DNA of 64,000 nucleotides from Natrinema salinisoli (GTDB lineage: Archaea > Halobacteriota > Halobacteria > Halobacteriales > Natrialbaceae). The stretch is from the NCBI RefSeq assembly GCF_020405205.1, contig NZ_CP084469.1:2480001-2544000 (forward strand). The letters are read 5' to 3'. Position numbers and translations under genes: made by a program. Under the pieces are notes generated by a model, which did not search any database, had not been told where the DNA came from, and saw nothing but the letters and a program-made list of their open reading frames with translations. Numbering within the stretch: the first letter of the stretch is position 1; each line of letters opens with the position of its first letter. Shown one piece after another: positions 44,147-52,526 of the stretch.

Positions 44147-45628
44147 TCAGTACGACTTCGCGAAGTATGCGATCTCGTCGGCGGGATCGCCACAGACCCC
44201 GCATTCGTCGTGGTCGGGTTCGGGGACCTCGCCGGCCGTCGAGCCGCCCTCGTCGGCCAGCGGCTGCATGACGATCTCGGCGGCGATCTTTTCCTTGATG
44301 ACCTCCTCGCAGGCCTCGTCGCCACACCACGGCGTCTTCACGTAACCGCCGTGTTTCCCGATCGTCCCGAGGATCTCCTCCGGACTGTGGGCTTCGCGAA
44401 CGTTTTCCTCGAGGTTCTCCTCGGCTGCCTCGTAGAGTTTGTCGAAGATTTCGTCCAGGTGCTCGTCGACCGCGTCGACGATCTCGTCGCGATCCTCGAC
44501 GGATTCGGCGTTGTCCGGGCGGTGGACCAGCGTGACCTCCTCGTCGTCGACCTCGTGGGGGCCGATCTCGAGTCGAAGGGGAACCCCGTTGAGCTCGTGC
44601 TCGTTGAATTTGAAGCCGGGATTGCGCCCGTCGCGGTCGTCGAGATCGACGCGGACGCCGGCGTCCTCGAGATCCTCGGCGATCTCCTCGGCGTACTCGA
44701 GGACGTCGTCTTTGGTATCCTCCTGCCAGATCGGGACGATCGCGACCTGCGTGGGCGCGACGGTCGGCGGAAGGACGAGTCCCTGATCGTCGGAGTGGGT
44801 CATGACGAGCGCGCCGATCGCACGCCAGGAGAGGCCCCACGAGGTGGTGTAGGCTGTCTGCTCTTTCTCGTCCTCGTCGGCGAACGTGATGTCGAACGCC
44901 TCGGCGAAGCTCTGCCCGAGGTTGTGGCTGGTTCCCCCCTGAACGGACTTGCCGTCAGGCATCAGCGCTTCGACCGTCGTCGTCGTATCCGCGCCGGGGA
45001 ACTTGTCGTGTTCGGGCTTCTTGCCGCGCAGGACCGGAATCGCCAGCACGTCCTCGTAGACGCGCTCGTACTGGCCGAGACGGGTCCAGACCTCCTCCCA
45101 CGCGCCCTCGTTACTCGCGTGGGCGGTGTGGCCTTCCTGCCAGAGGAACTCCTTCGTCCGGAAGAAGGGCTTGGTCTCCGTCGCCTCCCAGCGGACGACC
45201 GAACACCACTGGTTGAGCCGCATCGGCAGGTCGCGGTGGCTGCGCGTCCAATCGGCCATGAAGGGCGCGATGATCGACTCGCTCGTCGGGCGGACGGCCA
45301 GCCGTTCCTCGAGTTCGTCGTGCCCACCCTGGGTCACCCACGCGACCTCGGGATCGAACCCTTCGACGATGTCTTTCTCCCGCTCGAGGTAGCTCTCGGG
45401 GATGAACATCGGGAAGTAGACGTTGTCGACGCCGGTCTCCTTGAACCAGCCGTCGAGGGCGTCCTGAATGGCCTCCCAGAGGGCGTAGCCGCGCGGTTTC
45501 GTGACGATGAACCCGCCCATCGGCGCGTAGTCCGCGAGATCCGCTTTCTGGACGACTTCGGCGTACCACTCGCCGGGTTTGTGCGATTTCGACTCGGTGA
45601 TCCCGAGTTCTTGACTCTCGTCGCTCAT
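44147..45628 (-). CDS. proS: prolyl-tRNA synthetase, archaeal/eukaryotic type
   Basis: This 493-residue class II synthetase attaches proline to tRNA-Pro. Motif 1 region YAPMGGFIVTKPRGYALWEAIQ, motif 2 VRPTSESIIAPF with RWEATETKPFFRTKEFLWQEGHTAH, and motif 3 (SWGLSWRAIGALVMTHSDDQGLVLPP) are all present. The anticodon-binding domain follows, and the C-terminal zinc-type domain has WCGDEACE and CGVCGDP. The end in Y-F-A-K-S-Y is the archaeal-type Tyr terminus. Length and domain order are normal. It borders the AT-rich island. Confidence 0.96.
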   Translation of the reverse strand: MSDESQELGITESKSHKPGEWYAEVVQKADLADYAPMGGFIVTKPRGYALWEAIQDALDGWFKETGVDNVYFPMFIPESYLEREKDIVEGFDPEVAWVTQGGHDELEERLAVRPTSESIIAPFMADWTRSHRDLPMRLNQWCSVVRWEATETKPFFRTKEFLWQEGHTAHASNEGAWEEVWTRLGQYERVYEDVLAIPVLRGKKPEHDKFPGADTTTTVEALMPDGKSVQGGTSHNLGQSFAEAFDITFADEDEKEQTAYTTSWGLSWRAIGALVMTHSDDQGLVLPPTVAPTQVAIVPIWQEDTKDDVLEYAEEIAEDLEDAGVRVDLDDRDGRNPGFKFNEHELNGVPLRLEIGPHEVDDEEVTLVHRPDNAESVEDRDEIVDAVDEHLDEIFDKLYEAAEENLEENVREAHSPEEILGTIGKHGGYVKTPWCGDEACEEVIKEKIAAEIVMQPLADEGGSTAGEVPEPDHDECGVCGDPADEIAYFAKSY

Positions 45629-45841
45629 TGTGTCGACATGCAGTCAGCGCGGGCTTAAAGGGCACGAAGGACGGCCGGCTCTCGTGGTACCCGACAACGA
45701 CCTTCATACGGTCGTTCGAACGGTCATCGATGGGTCTCGAGACCGAATCGAGAACTACTGTCGACGGCGCTCGCCAATTATTCGCGGGCGCTCCGCGAGT
45801 AAATTTGAAACGTTTGTCTCGTTTTCTCCGGTTTTCACACC

Positions 45842-45848
45842 TTTATAC
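45842..45848 (+). promoter_or_regulatory. TATA box of the quinone oxidoreductase gene
   Basis: TTTATAC lies about 28-30 nt before the ATG at 45875, predicting a leaderless transcript. A second TTTATATA at 45859-45866 is too close to the start to be used for this gene. Confidence 0.55.
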
Positions 45849-45874
45849 GGCTGAGCCATTTATATACGGTCGAT

Positions 45875-46849
45875 ATGAAAGCAATCGAAGTTCAGGCCTA
45901 CGGCGGGAGCGACGAACTGTCCGTCGTCGACGTCCCGACGCCGGAGCCCGACGCCGGCGAGGTCCGAATCGACATCGAAGCGGCCGGAATCAATTTCGCG
46001 GACATCATGCAGCGCGAGGGGCAGTACCCTGACGGTCCCGAAGCGCCCTACGTTCCCGGCATGGAAGCCGCGGGAACGGTCGACGCGGTCGGCGACGGCG
46101 TCGAGGATCTCTCGGAAGGCGACCGCGTCGTCGCGATGCTCGACGGCGGCGGCTACGCCGAGTACGTCACCGCCGACGCGGAACTGCTCTTCCCCATCCC
46201 CGACGCGATGAGCTTCGAGGAGGCCGCCGGCTTCCCCGTCCAGTTCCTCACCGCCCACGCCTGCCTCTTCGAGTGGGGCGGCCTCGAGGACGACGAGTCC
46301 GTCCTGATCCAAGCCGCGGCCGGCGGGGTCGGCACCGCCGCCGTCCAGCTGGCGTCGAACGCCGGCGCAGAGGTCTTCGGCACCGCGAGCACGCAAGAGA
46401 AGCTCGACCTCGCGGCCGAGCTGGGCTGTGACCACCCGATCAACTACACCGAGACGGACTTCCGAGAGACGGTCGACGAGGAAACCGACGGCCAAGGTGT
46501 CGACCTCGTCCTCGAGAGCGTCGGCGACGACGTCTTCGATCGCAGCCTCGACGCGATGGCCCACTTCGGCCGCATGGTGACCTACGGCGTCGCCAGCGGC
46601 GTCCCCGCCGAAGTCAGCAACCGGCGGCTGCTCTTCGAGAACAAGACGATCAAGGGGTTCCACCTCGGACAGGCCTCCTTCCGCGCTCCGAACAAAGTCA
46701 TGAAGGCGATTCCCGAGCTTACGGACGGCTTCGCGAGCGGCGATCTCGAGATCATCCTCGGACAGTCGTTCGACCTCGAGGACGCCGCCGAGGCCCACCA
46801 GTACATCGAGGATCGGAAGAGCTCCGGAAAGATCGTCCTGAAGCCCTGA
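45875..46849 (+). CDS. NADPH:quinone oxidoreductase family (MDR, zinc-independent)
   Basis: This 324-residue medium-chain dehydrogenase/reductase has the N-terminal catalytic domain (AGINFADIMQREGQYP) and the Rossmann motif AAAGGVGTAAVQLA near 149-162. No zinc-binding Cys/His set is present, as in quinone reductases of the QOR/crotonyl-CoA-like group. It is expected to transfer two electrons from NADPH to quinones or enones. It is convergent with the NUDIX gene; a GC-rich hairpin at 46932-46951 lies between them. Confidence 0.9.
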   Translation: MKAIEVQAYGGSDELSVVDVPTPEPDAGEVRIDIEAAGINFADIMQREGQYPDGPEAPYVPGMEAAGTVDAVGDGVEDLSEGDRVVAMLDGGGYAEYVTADAELLFPIPDAMSFEEAAGFPVQFLTAHACLFEWGGLEDDESVLIQAAAGGVGTAAVQLASNAGAEVFGTASTQEKLDLAAELGCDHPINYTETDFRETVDEETDGQGVDLVLESVGDDVFDRSLDAMAHFGRMVTYGVASGVPAEVSNRRLLFENKTIKGFHLGQASFRAPNKVMKAIPELTDGFASGDLEIILGQSFDLEDAAEAHQYIEDRKSSGKIVLKP

Positions 46850-46931
46850 AATAGCCGCTCGACACCAGCCGTTCCCTACGTCTCTGAACGAGATCCATTA
46901 GGCCGACGAAACCGGACTGAAATCGGATTTG

Positions 46932-46951
46932 CGGGGCCTTTGAGTGCCCCG
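46932..46951. terminator. GC-rich hairpin between convergent genes
   Basis: CGGGGC, eight-nt loop, GCCCCG forms a 6-bp stem. No T-run follows, so termination is only a possibility. Confidence 0.3.
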
Positions 46952-46982
46952 TTCGGTACGACTGGCCGAGATGCAGAACCCC

Positions 46983-47507
46983 TTATTCGTCGTCGACAGC
47001 GGTCTCGAGCGAGACCTCCCACTCGAGGTCGTGATCCACGAAGTCGGCCTCGTCGAGCGGTTCCCCGCCCTCGAACCGGAACTCGCCGACCGCGGTTTTC
47101 CCCTCGAGGATCCCCGGTAGCCACAGCCGGTCGTCCTCCCACATCTGATCGTAGGGCACGTTCTCGATCGAAACCCATTCGGGATGGGCTTCCGCGGAAG
47201 ACGTCGGCTCACCGGTAAACGAGCGGGTTCGATACACGTGACAGAACGTGTGCGTCTCGCCGTCGAGGCGGAACGTGAGTTCGCCGGCCTTCTCGAGGTC
47301 CCGGACCTCGAGGCCGACCTCCTCGCGGGTTTCGCGGACGGCGCATTCGCGTGGGGTTTCGCCGGGTTCGCACTTGCCGCCGGGGCCGTTGTACCAGCCC
47401 TCACCGAGTCCGCGGCGTTTCTCGATCAGGAGGACCTCGCCATCGGATTCGTCGGCGGTCGTGGGGTCGCCGCCACGGAGCGGGAAACACAGCGTCGCCT
47501 CGATCAT
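46983..47507 (-). CDS. NUDIX hydrolase (MutT/MTH1-like)
   Basis: This 174-residue protein has the Nudix box GGKCEPGETPRECAVRETREEVG at about 40-62 (G-x5-E-x7-R-E-x-x-E-E pattern intact). Preceding WYNGPGGK and the W-x-x-x-x-x-W patterns at 115-130 (MWEDDRLWLPGIL) are typical of 8-oxo-dGTPase MTH1 relatives. It would hydrolyse oxidised or other nucleoside diphosphate derivatives. I chose the ATG at 47507 (MIEATLCFPLRGG); an upstream start at 47642 would include repeat DNA. Confidence 0.9.
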   Translation of the reverse strand: MIEATLCFPLRGGDPTTADESDGEVLLIEKRRGLGEGWYNGPGGKCEPGETPRECAVRETREEVGLEVRDLEKAGELTFRLDGETHTFCHVYRTRSFTGEPTSSAEAHPEWVSIENVPYDQMWEDDRLWLPGILEGKTAVGEFRFEGGEPLDEADFVDHDLEWEVSLETAVDDE

Positions 47508-47820
47508 ATTTGGAGGTTCGTTTGGAGGAAGAAAAACGTAGGTTATCGCTCGAGTCGATCGGGCCCATCCTGTACAGGAACATCGATACTGAAAGAGTCG
47601 TTCTGCTATCGTGGCAACGGGGAATAACCACGCCCTCCCCAACCGATTCGCTCGCTCCGCTCACGGTTCCCGATGGTCACCGTTCGCTTTTCGAGGCGCT
47701 CACTCTGTTCGCGCCTCGCACCGCTCGCTCATCCCTCGCGCGAGTTCAAGCGGCGGTTCGCCGTCGGCTCACCGCCGCTTCGCACGCGCCACCGCAATAC
47801 ATCGGCGAAGAATAACGGTT
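47508..47820. other. 313-bp gap containing dispersed repeat copy A
   Basis: The NUDIX promoter lies in the left part. From 47606 a repeat begins (CTATCGTGGCAACG, then CCACGCCC and CCGATTCGCTCG) that is shared with copies B and C near 54.8-55.1 kb; its tail around 47725-47743 again matches. A short direct stretch of Cys-free coding-like sequence on the plus strand is not convincing as a gene. Confidence 0.6.
47606..47743 (+). repeat. dispersed repeat, copy A
   Basis: Core CTATCGTGGCAACG followed by CCACGCCC-x-CCCCA and CCGATTCGCTCG, then after a variable middle GCTCATCCCTCGCGC. Copies B (54805-54863, inverted) and C (55017-55097) share these blocks. The variable middle is longer in copy A. 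Confidence 0.7.
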
Positions 47821-48711
47821 TCACTCATCGGCGTTCGAAAAGACGAACTCCCGAAGCAGTTTCCCCGCCAGCGCGGCCGCTTGCCCGTCGTCACGGTCGT
47901 TGACTTCGACCACGTCGAACCCGCTGGCCTGCGGGGCGACTGCGCGAACCACGTCGCGGAGTTCGCGGGGCTCGAGGCCGAACGGCTCTTTCGTCCCGGT
48001 TCCCGGCGCGTAGCCGGGGTCCGCGGCGTCGATGTCGACGCTCAGGTAGACCTCGCGATCCGCGAGTCGGTCGCCGGGCGTCCACTCGCTCACCGCCTCG
48101 GGCGGAACGACGGTCACGTCGTCGTCGGCCGCTCGCTCCCACTCGGCTTCGCTGCCAGTGCGGGCACCGAGGACGATCGCCTCCTCGACCGAGTCGACGT
48201 CCTCGAGGATCCGCCGAGTGACGGCGGCGTGGGACAGCTCCTCGCCGTCGTAGGCGTCGTACAGATCCAGGTGGGCGTCGAGACAGACGAAGACCTCTGG
48301 TTCGACCGCACGGACACCCGCGAGCGAGACGGTATGTTCGCCACCCAGCGTCAGGGGGACGGCGTCGTTCCAGACCGCTTCCCGCAGAGTGCTCGCAAGG
48401 TACTCGAGATAGGCCTCGACGTCGGGCCACGCGCGGACATCGCCCTGATCGAGGACGCCGAGTTCCGAGAAGTGCTGGTCCGTCCGGTGATCGTAGTCGT
48501 CGAACGGTTCGGCAAAAGAACGGATTCGCGCGGGACCGAATCGGGTCCCCGGCTGAAAGGTCGTCGTGGCGTCCAGGGGCGCACCGACGACCACGAAGTT
48601 CGCGCCTCCGCGGTCGGCCGTCCGGCCTCGCGCGTCGGTTTCGCCTCCGCGGTCAGGATCGTGTCCTCCCGCGTCGGTCCCCTCGCGTTCGTCGGTCGCC
48701 CCGGGAAACAT
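47821..48711 (-). CDS. speB: agmatinase/arginase family (linked to aIF5A modification)
   Basis: This 296-residue ureohydrolase has metal ligands in GGEHTVSL, CLDAHLDLYDAY and SVDIDAADPGYAP, as in agmatinases. The N-terminal 38 residues form an acidic, low-complexity extension. The start ATG overlaps the stop of aIF5A (TAATG at 48709-48713), so translation is probably coupled. In Haloferax volcanii an agmatinase adjacent to aIF5A is reported to act on agmatine-modified aIF5A on the way to deoxyhypusine; the same role is likely here, but free agmatine hydrolysis is possible. Confidence 0.92.
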   Translation of the reverse strand: MFPGATDEREGTDAGGHDPDRGGETDARGRTADRGGANFVVVGAPLDATTTFQPGTRFGPARIRSFAEPFDDYDHRTDQHFSELGVLDQGDVRAWPDVEAYLEYLASTLREAVWNDAVPLTLGGEHTVSLAGVRAVEPEVFVCLDAHLDLYDAYDGEELSHAAVTRRILEDVDSVEEAIVLGARTGSEAEWERAADDDVTVVPPEAVSEWTPGDRLADREVYLSVDIDAADPGYAPGTGTKEPFGLEPRELRDVVRAVAPQASGFDVVEVNDRDDGQAAALAGKLLREFVFSNADE

Positions 48712-49085
48712 TAGACGATCTTTCGCTGGTCTTCCATCTCGAGGTATTCGATGTTCTCGTCGGGGGAGACATCTTTGTCCTCGGGAACGCGCATCGTGAT
48801 CGTTTCGTAGGTCTCGAGGTCCATGACCTGCATGTCGGCGCCGTCGACGGAGACGACCTGCCCCTGTTTGCGCTCGATGATCGGAACCCAGATCTTCGCG
48901 TCGACCGGCTGGGAGAGCGATCGTTTCCGGCCGTCGAAGACGCCCTCCGCCTCGACGCGGGCCTTGGCGCTGCCGTGTTTGCCCGGCTTCGCCGTCGAGT
49001 AGGAGTTGATCTTACACGGCGTGTCGTCGATCATTACGTAGCTTCCTTCCTGGAGTTCGCGAACTTCGGTCTGCTGTTTCGCCAT
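48711..49085 (-). CDS. eif5A: translation initiation factor aIF5A
   Basis: This 124-residue protein has the modifiable lysine in [20 protein letters not shown] (the K of PGKHGSAK, near residue 36), followed by an OB-fold C-terminal domain ([18 protein letters not shown]). It promotes translation elongation and termination and carries hypusine or deoxyhypusine in archaea. Length is normal. A TATA-like GGTTTATGC lies about 30 nt upstream, suggesting a leaderless transcript. It is the first gene of a two-gene operon with the agmatinase. Confidence 0.95.
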   Translation of the reverse strand: MAKQQTEVRELQEGSYVMIDDTPCKINSYSTAKPGKHGSAKARVEAEGVFDGRKRSLSQPVDAKIWVPIIERKQGQVVSVDGADMQVMDLETYETITMRVPEDKDVSPDENIEYLEMEDQRKIV

Positions 49086-49279
49086 GTCCCGGGGTAATCA
49101 ATCGACGTGCATAAACCGTTTGGAATGCGTGCTGCGGCGAGTTCAGGCCGACTGCGGGTTCGCTCGGCCGGCGTCGCGGAGAGATCGATAGTTACCCGTC
49201 GATCGACGGCACGATCGCGACTCGAGGGCGAGGGTCCGTCGACGAACGAGTGATGACCTCGATGGACTCCGTCACCGAA

Positions 49280-51271
49280 TTATCGATGCTGACCGAGGCC
49301 GTCGGGGATGACCTCGGGATTCGGTCCGTCTACCGGACGACCGCCCCAGCCATCCAAAGTCGCCTCGACTGCGTCGGCTTCGCCGACGAGTCGGTCCGTC
49401 GTGATATGTTCCTCGTGGCGAACGGCCTCGCGGCCGACCCGGCCCGCGAGGTGGCGAACGTCGCGGATACTGAACCCCTCCGTCGCGTCGGCCACCGCAC
49501 CGAGATCGACGTCTTCCGCGACGATCCCGTCCGGGAGCGCGTCGGCCAGAATCGCAGCGCGGGTCCTGCCGTCCGGCGGCGGGACCTCGATCCGCTCGTC
49601 GAAGGTCCCCGCGTGGAGCACGTCGACGTTTACCCGCTCGACCGCCCGCGCGGTGCCGATGACGAGCACGTCGTCCTCGAGCGTCGGCAGGAGCGTCGCC
49701 AACCGTGTCGCGACGCGTCGGATCGCTCTCGACCCGCCCGACGCGGGTGCGAGTTCGTCGAGATCGTCGAGGACCAGCACACTCGGTGCGATCGACCGCG
49801 CGTCCTCGATGATCTCCGCTACCCGATCAGCCGGATCGTCGACGCCCTCCCGGCGGAACCGATCCGGACTGATCTCGACGATCGGGCGATCGAGTTCCGC
49901 GGCGATGGACCGGGCGAGCGTCGTCTTCCCCGCGTCCGGCGGGCCGTACAGTAACGCACCGTCGACGGGCGCGACGCCGTAGCGCTCGTAGCCGTCGGCG
50001 TTGTGAATCGGATCGAAGAGCCGCCGCTCGATCGCGGCCGTGAGATCGTCCATCCCCGGCAGGTCGTCGAAGGGGACCGGGTCCTCGGTCGACGAACGCC
50101 CGAGATCCTCGTCGAACCGATCGTCGTAGCGGTCGAGCCAGCCCGGAATACTGGTATCGATCTCGTCGACCGCCTGCCGGAGATGCGACTGCCTGACCGA
50201 CGTCTCGTCGGCGATGGCGTGGCGGATCGCGACGTCGGCGAGCATCGTCACGTCGCTCGAGGCGTAGCCGGCGGTCGCGTCCGCGATCGCCTCGAGGCTC
50301 ACGTTGTCGGCGACCGGCGCGTCGGCCAGCTCGAGGCGGAGGATCTCCAGTCGCGCCTGCCGATCCGGCGGCGGCACCTCGACCCGCTCGTCGAACCGGC
50401 CCGATCGCAGAATGGCGTCGTCGACGTCGTCGAGGTAGTTCGTCGCCGCGAAGACGACGATCTCCGAGTCGTCCTGGCTCTCGAGTTCGGTCAGCAGCTG
50501 GTTAACCATCTGCTGTTCGCTCGTGGCCATTCGCCCCGAGCGATCGCTGGCGATCGCGTCGATTTCGTCGATGAACACCAGACAGGGCTCGTTCTCGCGA
50601 GCGGCGTCGAACACTTCCGCGACGTTGTCGGCGGCTTCGCCGATGTACTTGCTCGTGATGTCGGCGGGCGTGACCTCGATGTAATTGTAGTCAGTTTCGG
50701 CCGCGACCGCGCTCGCGACGAAGGTCTTCCCGCATCCCGGCGGCCCGTGAAACAGGACGCCGTTGACCGCACCGATCCCGTAGCGGTCGTAAACGTCACG
50801 CCGAGTCAGCGGGTCGATCACCCGATCGCGTAACGTGTCCGTGAGGTCGTCCATCCCGCCGACGTCCGAGAAGTCGTGGCCCGGCGGATCCGTATTGAGG
50901 TCGTCCGCGTCGAGGGCAGTGTCGTCGCCCTCCCCCTCGCTTTCCCCCGATCCGTTCCCGGCTCCGTTGCCTGAGGACTGGCTGCGAACGCCTGCGATAC
51001 CGCTCCGATTCCCGACGAACAGCCAGGCCAACGTCGCCGTCGGCGGTGCGAACGCGAGCGCGAGATCGCCGGTCGCGACGACACCCACAACACCGACGAC
51101 GTAGGCCAAGCCGAGCAACAGGCGGTCGATCTGGGTGGCCGCCACCCAGGACACCGTCCGGAGAACGACCGCGAGCGTCCCGAAGGTGAGCACGACCGCC
51201 AGAAGCGCGTTCGATCCGGGAACGAGCCCGCTCCAACCCCCAGCCTGTGCGACAGTCAATAATACAACCAT
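49280..51271 (-). CDS. membrane-anchored protein with two AAA domains
   Basis: This 663-residue protein starts with two or three helices (about 21-45, 50-85), then an acidic linker and two AAA+ domains. D1 (about 133-380) has Walker A GPPGCGKT (176-183), Walker B LVFIDEID (231-238), pore-like KYIG and an arginine-finger segment RSGRFDER. D2 (about 400-640) has Walker A GPPDAGKT (443-450), but its Walker B is LVLDDLD (Asp503 instead of the catalytic Glu) and its finger segment is GTFDER without the Arg. D1 is probably the working motor and D2 structural or slow. It resembles CDC48-like proteins, but with a membrane anchor instead of an N-domain. A role in membrane protein extraction is a guess. 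Confidence 0.85.
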   Translation of the reverse strand: MVVLLTVAQAGGWSGLVPGSNALLAVVLTFGTLAVVLRTVSWVAATQIDRLLLGLAYVVGVVGVVATGDLALAFAPPTATLAWLFVGNRSGIAGVRSQSSGNGAGNGSGESEGEGDDTALDADDLNTDPPGHDFSDVGGMDDLTDTLRDRVIDPLTRRDVYDRYGIGAVNGVLFHGPPGCGKTFVASAVAAETDYNYIEVTPADITSKYIGEAADNVAEVFDAARENEPCLVFIDEIDAIASDRSGRMATSEQQMVNQLLTELESQDDSEIVVFAATNYLDDVDDAILRSGRFDERVEVPPPDRQARLEILRLELADAPVADNVSLEAIADATAGYASSDVTMLADVAIRHAIADETSVRQSHLRQAVDEIDTSIPGWLDRYDDRFDEDLGRSSTEDPVPFDDLPGMDDLTAAIERRLFDPIHNADGYERYGVAPVDGALLYGPPDAGKTTLARSIAAELDRPIVEISPDRFRREGVDDPADRVAEIIEDARSIAPSVLVLDDLDELAPASGGSRAIRRVATRLATLLPTLEDDVLVIGTARAVERVNVDVLHAGTFDERIEVPPPDGRTRAAILADALPDGIVAEDVDLGAVADATEGFSIRDVRHLAGRVGREAVRHEEHITTDRLVGEADAVEATLDGWGGRPVDGPNPEVIPDGLGQHR

Positions 51272-51328
51272 TACACAGCACGTGACGTGAATCCAACAAA
51301 ACGATTCTGGTCTCGGTCGCGACGCCCG

Positions 51329-52405
51329 TTACGACCACCGAAACCCGTCCCGCGCGGCCGGCGGCTCGAGCGGACTCGCCGGCAATCCGTCCCCGACCGC
51401 GGGATCGTTGTAGGCCCGCGGCGCGACGTCGTTGGGACCGTCGGGATAGAACAGCGACGCCAGCAGCTGGATCTGGCCGCGCCCGACGCCGAGTTCGAAC
51501 TGGCCGCCGCCGTAGAGCCGAACGTCGCGCTCGTCGCAGTAGGCGAGCGTCTCGAGGAGCGACTCGAGCGAGCCAAAGCGCGAGGGCTTGATATTGAGCC
51601 AGTCGGGCTCCCACGGCAGCGCCTCGACGTCCGCGACGCCGTGAATCGGGGCGTCCCAGGAGACGCGGGACCGAACGTCCGGCTCGTCGAACAGCGGTCG
51701 CGTCTCGTCGGTCAGCGCCGGATCCTCGACGACGGCCTCGGGAAACGCCTCGAGGACGCGTTCGTAGAGGACCGGATCCGCGGGGGTGTCGACGTCCGTC
51801 CCCTCGTAGCGGCCTTTCAGGTCGATGATTCGGACCGCGTCCGCGCCGACCGCGTCGTCGACGGCCGCGACGAGGTCGTCGTCCCACGCAGGAATCGGGT
51901 CGAGCTTGAACTCGAGGTCGGGCACCTGCTCGCGCAGGGACTCGAGCCGGTCGGTCGTCGGCGGCTCGCCGAGCCGGGTGCTGGCGACGAACCGGACGGG
52001 GTCGGCGGACCGACCGAGCTCACTCCCGAGGTCGCTGGCGGACTGCCGGAGCGCCAGATCCAGCGCGGCGCTCTCGAGGCCCCACCGCCGGTAGTTCCGA
52101 AACACCTCGCGCTCTGGGGGCTTCGCCGGGAAGCAGTCGACCGACTCGAGGTGCGTCGAGAACGAGTCGAGCGTGTACTCGCCGGTGAGATCGGGAAGGC
52201 CCGATTCGACCAGCGAATCGTGATCGTCGGCTTCGTAGGTGACGTCCTCGCCGCGGCCGGCGACCGGGTCGCCGTCCGGACCGGGACCGGACAGCGCGAA
52301 CTCGGTCGTGACGCGCGTGAAGTCGCTCGAGGTCTCGCGTTCCAATCGCTCGGTCGACACCTCGTCGATCGCTACCGGCAGCTCCGCGATCCGATCGTAG
52401 TCCAT
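51329..52405 (-). CDS. enolase-superfamily enzyme of unknown substrate
   Basis: This 358-residue protein matches the enolase superfamily. It has an N-terminal capping domain, then a barrel with K167 (FKLD), metal ligand D195 in RIIDLKG, E227 in VVEDPA, D251 in SWDAPI and K273 in LNIKPSR. The catalytic set of muconate-lactonizing/OSBS-type members is therefore essentially complete. YGGGQFELGVGRG near 294-306 is another conserved strand end. The substrate is not clear, and sequence identity to named families is not recognisable to me. It shares strand and direction with the double-AAA gene (57 bp downstream) and the UbiB gene. Confidence 0.82.
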   Translation of the reverse strand: MDYDRIAELPVAIDEVSTERLERETSSDFTRVTTEFALSGPGPDGDPVAGRGEDVTYEADDHDSLVESGLPDLTGEYTLDSFSTHLESVDCFPAKPPEREVFRNYRRWGLESAALDLALRQSASDLGSELGRSADPVRFVASTRLGEPPTTDRLESLREQVPDLEFKLDPIPAWDDDLVAAVDDAVGADAVRIIDLKGRYEGTDVDTPADPVLYERVLEAFPEAVVEDPALTDETRPLFDEPDVRSRVSWDAPIHGVADVEALPWEPDWLNIKPSRFGSLESLLETLAYCDERDVRLYGGGQFELGVGRGQIQLLASLFYPDGPNDVAPRAYNDPAVGDGLPASPLEPPAARDGFRWS

Positions 52406-52526
52406 ACCGGTCGTTTCGTGTCCGGGATGGAAAGAGGCTTGGAGGCCGCCGTTGGCCGTCCACTATCGACGGTTCGAGAGATATCCCCCCGTTCCATCCA
52501 CCTTCGGTTGCAACGAGCGCCCGGCG

